NCBI GenBank assembly: GCA_023213315.1
Contig: JAKCPI010005633.1
Span: 1-64,000, forward strand
Source of the DNA: Euborellia annulipes
Taxonomy: Eukaryota; Arthropoda; Insecta; Dermaptera; Anisolabididae
Reading direction: 5' to 3'
Length of the DNA: 64,000 nucleotides
Below, in pieces: positions 11,501-23,400 of this stretch (position 1 is its first letter; every line of letters begins with the position of its first letter). The position numbers and the translations under genes were made by a program. Under the pieces are notes generated by a model. The model was not told the origin of the DNA. It ran no database searches and was given only the letters and a program-made list of their open reading frames with translations.

Positions 11501-14500
11501 GTCTAAATTAGTTTAGTCTGAAACTATACAATTTCAAATAAAAAAAAATGAATGTGAACTAGGTTATAGGCAGTCAACAATGCTACCAAATAGAAAAAAA
11601 TATATGCAAGGAGGAGCTTCATGACGTGGACCAATCAAAAACTGTGACCTGAAAATTGTTTGTTTACTAGTTTCTGGCCAACCTGTGTATTTAAAGACCT
11701 GGGAAAGAGAAGAAATGGTTGGCATGGTAACAAAATATAAATATTTTCCTATACTTATAAATTTTTACATCTTGAATTCGAATGTACCGTACTGTCAGAA
11801 ATTAAAAATATGTCGACACAAACAAATCTGGTGTGAGAAGCACAGGACATAATTTTCGATTCTTCTTAGGTAATCGAAACTTATGTACCATGGCAACCAT
11901 TTCTCCTGTCTTTCCTATGAAGTACAAGAGTAAATTAAAGAGTTCTTCAAAAGTTTTCAACCCGATAATGAGAATATACATTTATTTTAAAGAGTCTAAA
12001 AAATAATTGTTTTTTGAATTTTAATCAAAATCGTAAGAGGGAATTTTGAGAAAATCTAAAAAAAACAGAAAAAGTGCATCTGTAAAGTAACGGCAGCAAC
12101 CGGGATTCAGCACAGGTTTTCCGCAGGCAACCGTACATCATTGGATTCGTGATAAAATTATCTTTATTGCGTAATTTTGAAAAAAAAAATAGTTTTTAAA
12201 TTTGTAATTAATTATAGTTTGCACAGGGAATTTTTCAGGCAACCTATTCAAGATATATTATTTAACATATTAAATTTTATGTAAAATAGGTTTCATCCAA
12301 TAAACAGCTGGGTGCAAATCGACCTCTCTTCGGATCCCCTAATATATGACAATATTTTAGTTTCTCATGATTTAAGAGACCTCCATACTCAAAAAAATTT
12401 TTTAAGGGTTGAGAATTTGAGAAACGTATTTTTTCTCGTCTAAAATTTTACCATAACGAGAAAAAAAAATCGATTTTTGACGAATTTAAAATTTTTAAAA
12501 ATTTTGAGGGGGTATGGAAAAATTTTTGAAAATGAGGGATTGAAATTTGCGTTTTTAGATACCCTGAGACGTGAAAAATTTATAATTTTTTTGTTTAGTT
12601 TTAAAATATTAAATAAAACTTTTGGATTTTTGTCGGTCCAAAGGGGGGCCCGGGCCCCTCTGGGCCCCCCTGGGACCGCTAGTGACAGCACAGTACACAA
12701 CTTTCGATTACCGAAGGTAAGAGAAAGTTGTGTGCTGTGCGCCAGTCACACCAGATTTTTTTTAATATAACTCGCACACTCTTGCTAGAGTCCCTGTATA
12801 TCAGAGTCTGGCCATACGGGAACTTTTTTTCTATTGGTCGCGCCATCTTTCTTCCTGATTTTAGCGCCAATTCAAATTTTCAATGCATCTCTATGGGATT
12901 AAAAAATTTTTCATTTAACTTTTATAACGATACCCGTTCAAAGTATCATGAAATCTTTTTAGAACATGATTTTAGAGGTTTCAATTTATAAATATTACTC
13001 ATCATATGTTAAAAATCTCCATTAATTTTATTATATTGAGAATGCAAAGTTTAGGGTTATATTTAGCTGATTAGAATCTTAAAATCACTTTTAATTTTGA
13101 GTTTATGTATATTTATATATGTATTTAGCTTACAATTTATTTTCCTAATTATAAAATAGAGTTTTCTAAGAAAATAATCGATTTAAAAAAGAATAAAACA
13201 AATATAAATAATGTTAGTAATTAACTCATTGCAAAAAAAATGAAATCTTTTAAGAATTTTCTTTATTATTAAAAAATTATAATTTATACAAAATTTGAAC
13301 TCATAGAGATATTATATAATAGAATTTAAAAAAAAATGTTTTCAATATCAACAATATCAGCCCAAAAGGGGGGGGGAGGCGGCTTTTAAATTCCGCACTG
13401 CCCCATTTGACCAATCCTAACATACTGAGGCAGAAAAATGAAAAACAAAATACCAAATTTGAGAAAAGATACCCGACACATATTTTTAGATCAAAAAGAG
13501 AACGTCTGGGCACCCTATATTTATGTCCGTGATCAAGAGCGGGTCCAGACGGAGTTTCTCGGGGGGAGGGGGGGGGAAGGAAAGAGTAATCTGGTGTAAC
13601 TGGTCGCACAGCACACAATTTTTTCTTACTTTCGGTAATTTAAGGGTGCGTACACACCTGCGCTCTGCTCCGCTCGCGAGCAGTTCGCGGCTCGTGTTCG
13701 TTGCTCGTTCCATTTTCATTGAAATTATTCATTTTGACGAACCTGCCGCGATCCAAAGAAAAGCCACGAACATTTTAATTAATTTGGAATTTTTATTATT
13801 AATTATTTATAATTATTAATCGCAAATAGATTGTGTTGCTGAGCGCGCCTAATTACTAATAAAAAACATTTAAACTAATTATTATTTGGTGTAGATAATA
13901 ATGTCTCTGAGGCGAGATAGAGAAAACGCTCTTGCCGTTTCGGTTATGAGTGGTGCTTTTTTGCTAATGGCAAGTTTGTCAAAAACGAAAAGGAGACAAC
14001 GACGTTGGTGGTGTACTAATCTATTTAAAAAACAGAATGGTAGTGAAATTGTGATGGACTTGAGGTCGCAACAAATAAACGGTCAATATAAGAATTTTAC
14101 TCGAATGTCAGAGATTATTTGTCAAGTCTATTTAATATAAAAATAATAAATTTTAATATCAATTTATATTTTATATAATTTTTTTTTATTAAACCCGATC
14201 CTTTGAAAATATTTGATTAATTCTTCATTTATTGAAAACTGATATTAAAATTTACTTAAAAAATACTATATAAAATCATCATAGGCCTATATTTTAAGGA
14301 AATAATATACATATAATTAACCTCCCTGGTTTCTGAGGGACATAGAAGATGATAATATTAAAAAAAATATTTAAATAATGATTTAGAGAAGACTTATAAA
14401 GGCTAAAAGTAGGTCTATTTTATATTTTGCTCGCGAGCTGTTCGCGAGCCGCTCGCGGCACCGCAGCGCGCCGTCCAAATCTGAGCCGCGAACCATCAAA

Positions 14501-16435
14501 GGGTTTGTCGAAAAAGCCGACAAGAGATGGATCGCGGCAAGCAGCTCGCGAGCGACTCTCGAGCAGCTCGCGAGCATCTCAAAACCCGTACACATCTAAC
14601 GAACATGGTGCTCGCGAGCGGAGCAGAGCGCAGGTGTGTACGCACCCTAAAAAGTGCATTCCGTTTTTGTTTACCATAATATATTTACAAATCAAATTTG
14701 TAAATATTAATTTTTAAAATTTTATATGAGAACAGCCTGAACCCACAATATTTATATTAGGCCTAATTACAACGGTTATCGTCTAAGTCTTAAATGGCCT
14801 GAGTTGCCGAAAAGACTGTGTGAATGTGTGTGTGAGTGTGAATGTTAATAAAAAAAAAAAAAAAATTTAATATCAAAAATTTTTTTTCTCGAATCTCGGG
14901 GGGGGGGGGAGGGTAATTGCCCGCTTTCCCCCTTGTATTTGCCCTTGTCCGTGATAAAGTCAAAGCTCTTATCAATTTTCACATATAGAGTAGGCCTAAT
15001 TTATAAATTCCAAATGTATATTTTAAAAGGAAAAGTAAAGGAAAAATAATTCATTCATTTAAATAATATTCTTGAGATTATTCACTTTATTTTAGAAATA
15101 AATATTACATATATAGCTATGAGAAAGTGAAAAATGACAGATTGGGAAATGTCAAATTCAAATGTTTTTTCATTAAATAAATTATTTTGTGTGCTTTTTC
15201 TTACTTTTTTTTTAGTATATAAATAATCAGTAGACTATTAGCTTCTGTTTCTATGAGTTTTTTTTTTGAATAAAATTATTATATAATTAATTAACAAAAA
15301 AAAATCATTTTTTCGCCATGTATTCAATGGAGCGCTCGGAAGAAAGATGGCCGACAATTCTAACGGTCGCTCGTATGGCCAGACTCTGATATACAGGGAC
15401 TCTAACTCTTGCCGGTACATGCTGCAATCCAGCGGTTAAATCGATAATTATAACTTCCTCGTATTCCCGTCAGATGGCAAAAAATTTTTTCTTCAACAAT
15501 TAATCGCATATTTTAACATTTTTACACACTTAAAAATTGCAATTTATTTAAATTAATAAATTTTTGCTTTGCTTTATTTTTTTCATTTGCTTAAATTCCT
15601 AATTTTAGCTTAATAATATTAAAAATTACAACAGAACGACATAAATTTGAAATGGAGCGGGTAACGGCAGAAAAGGAAAGCTACCTGACGTTGATATCAT
15701 AAAAAAAAGGGAGTAACTGCCAATTACATCAAAAAACTTTCATTAAAAAAAAAAAAAAAATGGTGTTGTAATTTTAAATTGTTTATTTTTATAATTATAA
15801 AATACTCAAATATAAATTTTAATAAAAGTGTTAGTTAAGGTAAGAAATTATTAAATTTTAACAAAAGCACAAGACATTGATGTTTGTATTTGCACTGTTA
15901 ACCAAGCCCACTTGCAATTTTCTTTTTATTTATTTCTTAATTAGGTTTTTAGTCTATGGAGTCAGCAAATAATACCAGACATAAATAATAACTCAACAAT
16001 ATGGGCTCAAAGACTAAAACTGGAATTGCAGCTACAACATTTACTGTTTTTGGATTTTCTTTATTTTCCTGGCGTTTGTCACTCCTTATTGGCTCGAAAC
16101 CGATGGAAAAATACCAAATCCTAAATTTGTTCGAATCGGTAAATAGTTTCTATTATTTTTTTTAAATTGATTAATTTTTGCATATAAAATAATAATTCAT
16201 TTTTCTTTTAAACCTGACATAAAGTGTGAGAATAGCCCTTCACCTGATGGGTTTTTAATCATATTTCTTTTCATTCCAAGACATATGTAAAAAATAATAT
16301 ACAATATATTTTTGTGAAACAGGACATTAACCACTCCATATTTTATATTTTTCATGTTTCCCGTTCCAAATTTTCTTGTTCTATGATATTATAATTTTAA
16401 TTTTGAATTAAGGAAAGGGAATTTTCTTAAAAACA

Positions 16436-16473
<38 letters not shown>

Positions 16474-17444
16474 AAGACAAGTTTTCTCGGGTTAAGTCGC
16501 GTGAGGTGCTGAGATTTACTCGACGTTTCGGCTCTCCTTTTGGAGCCATTTTCAAGAGAGAAGGAAGTTAGGAGGTAATGGTGGAGGGGGGTTGTTTACG
16601 GGGTCGCAGTCTTCCTGGTCCCCAGGTCAATTTGGTGGATGACTCAGAGGCGTGGATTGGTCTCTGAGAACTGGAGGAAGGTTGTGTGTGTGTAATTGTG
16701 TTCGGTTTAGGTTGACTACGGGGCCTCAATCTGCCTACTCCCCAAGTCGGTGTGTTGGTGGTGTGTTTGGTGGATGCCTCAGAGGTCTGGGTTTGTCTCT
16801 GAGGAATGGACAGTGGTTGGTTCTGTGTAATCGGGTTTGTGTTTGGTTTGGGTTGACTTTGGGGCCTCAATCTGCCTACTCCCCAAGTCAGGGTGTTAGC
16901 TCTTGGTTCCCGGGGTCTCAACCTGCCTACTCCCCAGGCCGAGAGTAACTGCCTGGGGAGTAGGCAGGTTGAGACCCCGGGAACCAAGAGCTAACACCCC
17001 GACTTGGGGAGTAGGCAGATTGAGGCCCCAAAGTCAACCCAAACCAAACACAAACCCGATTACACAGAACCAACCACTGTCCATTCCTCAGAGACAAACC
17101 CAGACCTCTGAGGCATCCACCAAACACACCACCAACACACCGACTTGGGGAGTAGGCAGATTGAGGCCCCGTAGTCAACCTAAACCGAACACAATTACAC
17201 ACACACAACCTTCCTCCAGTTCTCAGAGACCAATCCACGCCTCTGAGTCATCCACCAAATTGACCTGGGGACCAGGAAGACTGCGACCCCGTAAACAACC
17301 CCCCTCCACCATTACCTCCTAACTTCCTTCTCTCTTGAAAATGGCTCCAAAGGAGAGCCGAAACGTCGAGTAAATCTCAGCACCTCACGCGACTTAACCC
17401 GAGAAAACTTGTCTTCGCATACATCCGGTCGCGGAAACCTTCAA

Positions 17445-17487
<43 letters not shown>

Positions 17488-20400
17488 CACTCTATTTTAA
17501 TATTTTAATATCTTTATATAATCAAGTTGTTGATTATGAAACCTCCAACTTATTCTTTATTTGGTAATTTGATTATGCATTAAGTTTCTTTTTTAATGTA
17601 AAAATTTCCCCTGAAATTAACGCATCTTTATTTTATTTGAAAGATAATTTTTTTACTCTAAATGTTTGTGTATTTTCAGATCATCAAAATAAATATGGAA
17701 AAATGGAACATATTTTGATACCATTTGGTTTTTGCATTCAAACGAGATTTATCGCCCAAGGTGCTTGTGAGTTAATTTGTACTGGAGAAGGATTAGTGTC
17801 GTCCTCAGATTGTTTTCATGGGAGTTTGATCTCAAGCATGAATCCCATCCCGATCGATCAAGATTTTTTGAATAACCCTCTTCAAAAATATACCAGAGAA
17901 TTAGCAGAGCAGTAAGAACTGTGGGCATGTTTCAGAAGTTCAGAGCTTGGGTACAATACATTTGAATGAAAACAACAAAAAATCAATGCCCTTCAATCAA
18001 TCGATTGAATTCAAAAAAAGCAAATGGTGTCGAAATGGTCCATTTTATCCACTTTATTTTGATGATCTGAAAATAGAGAAAAATCAATCAAGACAGCGCC
18101 TTATCGATCAAAGTCAAGCAATCTCATATATTCATGTATTTCGTCGTTAAAATCTGACTCAAAAATAAATGAAAGAATTGAGCATCTACATTCTTCAAAA
18201 GACTATAATTTATTGGTTTTTTGAATCCCATCCTGTCTGAGACTCCTTTATACTTAAAGATTATCAAAATTATTTATATATCAATAGTTTTATACACACC
18301 TAAACTTCATCATCCGAATTAATAATGAATTTGTTTTTAGGATTATGGCAAGTATGCTTTGAAGGTTTCCAAGACCCTAGACATTTCTATGATACCAAAT
18401 TTTATGGTTGTTGGTGGGTCTTTGAAGAAGAGTATTATATAATCCATGATATTCTACTCCCAGGTTAGTTTTCTTTTTTTTTTTTAAGATTATTTGTATT
18501 GAGGGGAGGAGAATTATCCAAAAGGCAAGGCAAGACATATAACTCTGGATTAATCGATGTGCCTAATAAAAGGGGAGTGACTAAATTGTGTATACAATTA
18601 AATGGACTATATTTAAAAAATTTCGGGGCTTTAAATTTTCATTAATAAAATTAATTATCTTTTCTCAAACCTTATACTTATTTTTATAATTATTCCCGTA
18701 TAAAAAATCTTGATATTCAATGACGGATTCACTGTAACATTCTATTATTGACAGACTTTATTTATATTATAATTATTATTAACCATATTTCCATTTTTTT
18801 AGGCTTCTTTGTTGCCACTCAATTTTTCTTTACTGTTTGTATGACATTACTTCTTATTGGAAGTTTCTTGGTTGCATTATACACTTGTTGTAGTAGAAAC
18901 CATGATCAATTTATATTATTATTACTTGTCGTTGGATGTGATCTTGTCTTAGCTGGTATGTATTTCTTTTAAATAACTTAGTAATTCTCCCATAAAAAAA
19001 GGAAATTATATATAATATTTTATATATTAGTAAGGCCTTATATTTTTTATTTTTTGAGATATTTCATAATGAACATAAATTAGACAAATCATCAAACATG
19101 TTGTTTGATATCCATCTGACTATGAACACGGCCAGAGAAATATCAATTGAACAGATATTTATGAAATTTCTTAATTATGACAAACTTAAAAAAAAAAACA
19201 ATTTCTCTCTACTAACAGAACCATATATTTGGGTTGTTCGGAAAGTAATTTCGTTTTTTCCCAACAAAAACATAATTGTATTTTTTCACAGCTAACTTCT
19301 CACTTAAGCCGCATAATCTCTATATATTTTGACAGCTGACAGCTGAGGGCTTCTTGTCAAAAATGTTCCATTAGTTCAAGCAAGAAAAATATTATCCGAT
19401 GTGTATGGAGAAGATGTATAAACAGAACGCCTATGCCAAAACTGGTTTGCAAAATTTCAATCGGGCAATTTCGATGTTGAAGATGCTCCTAGTTCTGGAA
19501 GCCCAGTTGAAACTGAAGAAGACAAAATAAAGGCATTGATGAAAACCGATGAATAACAACTCGTGAGATCGCTGAAAGATTAAATTTATCGAATTCGACC
19601 GTTCATGAAACGCCTAGGAAGCAAATCGCAGATTTTCTATAGTAAAAAAGTAAAATATGCCGAAAATACCGATTTTTTACTTTCCATATTTAACCGGGCA
19701 CCAACAAAAAACTACTGCGTAGAATCAATTGAACTTTTTCATAAGAAAGCCTTGCTATATCAGTAGTCAAAATCTATAATATTTATGTGTGTTATGTGGC
19801 TTAAGTGTGAAGTCAGCTGTGAAAAAATACAAAAAAGTCCTTGATGGGAAAAAACGAAATTACTTTCCGAACAACCCAATATAATAAAGGAAAAAAAAGT
19901 TAACATAAGTTAACAAAGCTATTTTGTATCAAGTAGACTTTATTAAAAGTTAATCAAATTGACACTTTATAATCAGTATGGAGAGTTTCTATATTTATTT
20001 AATTTAACGCCACTATATTAATTTAGTTAATTTTCTTTTTTTCAGCACTCTCAGGAACAATAGCAATCATAATTTTCGGCGCCCGAGGTGATGGTCGAGA
20101 TTGGATGCCAAATTGGGAGCACAACAACATGGGCTGGTCTTATGCTGTAGCCGTTTTTGGCGTTGTTTTCCTGTATATTGCTGGCATTCTTTTTCTTGCT
20201 GAGGGACGCAAACATAGAATTCGTCGAGAATTGGAAAATCGACAGGCGAGAGGCGCCTATCAACTGGAAAGCAGAAAAGGACATACGGAAATTTAATGTA
20301 ATATTTTCAATTTTCTTTTCTTCTTCATCACACCATTTTAAGTTAAAAAAAAAAAAAATTGATGGTCATTAATGACAAAATAATTTTTATTTTTGGAACC

Positions 20401-23400
20401 AGATCAATGTTTTTTACACTCGATGTGTCATCTGCAGAAGTAATACAAAAACTATATTATTAGTACGTTATATCAAAAATAAATATAAGAATGAAATTTG
20501 CGGTCTAAAAAGCAATTGAAAAATTGTTCAAAATTAAAAATTTTTTGTCATAAATACCTTTATTACATTTTATGACATTTATCCTCTTGATTTAAAAAAA
20601 GAATCATAGATTCATAGCATTTACTTCAGTCAAACAAAGACTAGAATTTTAAGTGTCATAACATATCATCATCAAAGTGTTATTTAAAATAAAATATTTT
20701 TTTATTATTCCCCAAATAATGTTAATAATAATAATAATTCTAGTATCTAACGATGTGATATAAAAAAAAAAAACTTAATAAGCACAAGTACATCTCTAAT
20801 GACCATGATTTTAATTTTCCATTTGAAATCTAATAAATTTCATACCAAGACTTAATTTTATTTTATAGAATGCAGAATAAAAAGATTTCGGACTTATATA
20901 AAGTAATGAATTAAATGATATTGATACATTTAAAACAGTAACAATTTAATTTTTTACAAACCGAAAAACCTTTGAGATTATTATTTATTATAACATTCAG
21001 ATATCGAAAAATTCTGACACCTGATGTGCCTGACTAAACAAATCATAACTGCATAGATTATTTTAATAACGTTTTCCATTTAAGAGCTTTTATTTTAAAT
21101 TACATAAAAAACGAAAATTTTTCAATAAAAGCGATTATATTTTTATTTCAATTCAAAGTATAAAGTATAATTAAATGTGAAGCATTATACAGTAGAACCT
21201 CTCTTAGCGAGCACCTCTCATAACAAGTAATTTTCATAACGAACAAAACAAATTGTTGAAGTTTTGGAGTTTAGGCTTTCACACTTGTTATCATTTGTAA
21301 AAGAATTTGATTTTAATTACAACGTTACGGCCACTCATTCTGTGGTTGTGGCCTTAGTTTGAATTGTACACTGAAGAAGGCAGAATGAGTGGCCAAAACG
21401 TTGTAATTTTTTCAAATAAACCACTGTTAAACAGAAAATCAAATTTTTTTACTAACCAATTGTTGACTTGTTTAACGAGCGACTTTTCTCATAACGAGTG
21501 GCCTCGTTTAGCGAGGTCCCACTGTTACAATTCATTTGTTTTCATTTCTGGGCTTATATTACGAATTTATTCCGTCAAGATGTTGTTACTTTCTCTTATG
21601 TTTCTTCAATTGTTGTTGAACAATTAACGTAGACTTTATTCTTAATATAGCATCCGAGAAAGCAACCTAATGAATTTAAATCGCAAGAACTGGAGTACAT
21701 TTAGCCAAATTACCCATCCATTCAGGCAAAAGAGAGATAATTTCACCATTTGTGTGCGTCCATCTACATCAAAACCATCCACTAAAGAAGAAAAAAAAAT
21801 CGATCACCATCGTTCTTGATAAAGTGTGTGTAGGTATATTCAAAAGAATGAGAAAAAACACTTTATATTGAGATTCGTTCACTTTTTCAGAAAAATTTTC
21901 GTTTTTCATATAAATTAAATGATGGCTTTTAATGTAAAACACTGTATGATGAAAGAGATTTATATAGCATGCGTTTTTTATTCTTACAACAAACGTTACA
22001 TATTAAAAAATTGTAATATTAATAATTATAATCTGTAGTGCTTTTGCAAGATGCAGGATGATATTGATCAGAAAAGGAATGAAAACATTAGAAAGAAATA
22101 TGCTTCTTCGCAACGGCTTAAGACATGCTAGCAAATTTTTAACATTTTTTTAGACGATTCTCTTGCTTTAACAGAATTTGTTTATCATTAAGTACTACAC
22201 ATAAAAAATTTTTCGTTCAAATCGGTGAGAGGAAGGCCGTACACTCCTCTTGTTAATTGAGTTGTTAGATTTATAATGGAATTGAATATAAACTTGGTCA
22301 TTTTTTTTTATTTATATAAATATATATATTTTAAGATAAAGAATTACAAATGTTGTATTAATCGTTTATATTTATAATTGAAGCATTTATCTAAAGCCAA
22401 AAGATTTTAAATAAATGTACAAACCTAGGTCTAGGCATTGTAGCAATGTTTTAGACTCGTCTTCGCTTCCGTCCAGATGAATTTCTAACACATTTCTCCG
22501 TCCTAAGTTATTATATTTATTATTTAGAACTTTAATTTATTTTCCCTAATCTAATCTTTATTAGACATTTCTTTTTATAAATTTTGCCGATTAAAACAAT
22601 CATCATATATACAAACGCTATTTACAAAGCTAATTTTTAATTTATATAAAGAAAAACTGTATATTTTAGTTATTTTTGTTTAGTTTTTTTCTAACCTTTT
22701 TCTTCAGTTTTTATAATCATATATTTTAATATCTTTTAGTGTATTTCTAATAAAATATATATATATTTTTTATTTTGTAAAACAAGTTTAGGAATTTATT
22801 AAATTTTTAATTTATTCCTCTAATTCATTGTGTATTTTATCCTATAGAAAAGGCTGAACCCATTAGTTATGATGCCTTATCTTCCGTAGTTTTATTCCTT
22901 TCCAACTTTTAGAAACTTCCTCAGTTGTCGTCCTCGCTTTATGATTCTTTTTCATTCTTGCTTAATTAATAGTGCAATATACTGTATATGTATTTCTTAT
23001 CACTTAGTCCAAATTTCCTATTCCACCTTCTTCCTCATTTCAAGCAAACTTTCCTTCTTTTCATTATTTATTTCATTTTATAATATATTTGCTTTTGTAG
23101 TATTTTTTTTATATATGTTTAGCAAGATCAAATTTTAAACAGAATCAAACATAAATTCTTCCCTAGTCCACTTTCTAATTCCATGAGTAGATAGGTACAT
23201 TCCAATTATAAATTTTACTACTATTTAATTTACATCATTTTTATGAATTTGTTTGAATGCTACCGATTTTCTAAAATATTAAAGACTAAATTTATTAATA
23301 AAATTTATAAAACATTTCAGGCGAAGACATAAACAAAATTTATAAACCAAGATGTTTCAAGAATTCAATTCAAACACTAATTAATGTTCATTGAAGAGAA

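Larger units (their letters stand above)
10905..12350. repeat. 1.4-kb foldback built on R1 sequence
   Basis: The left arm (CCGAAGAGAGGTCGATTTGC from about 10935, then AATATGTTAAATAATATAT, GATAATTTTATCACGAATCC, GTACGGTTGCCTGCGGAAAA) is repeated inverted in the right arm to GCAAATCGACCTCTCTTCGG at about 12318-12337. The inner parts are opposed R1 segments meeting near 11865. The left arm alone has gained two insertions: a 56-bp palindrome (11045) and a MITE-like piece (11349). Confidence 0.8.
12777..15412. mobile_element. 2.6-kb composite element with inverted ends (R7)
   Basis: Inverted ends: CTAGAGTCCCTGTATATCAG then AGTCTGGCCATACG at about 12785-12820, opposed by CGTATGGCCAGACTCTGATA then TACAGGGACTCTA at about 15372-15405. 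Weaker similarity, including CCATCTTTCTTCC, extends 60-70 bases inward. The interior is AT-rich and holds a PIF/Harbinger element and R1 scraps. I found no transposase belonging to these outer ends. Confidence 0.55.
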
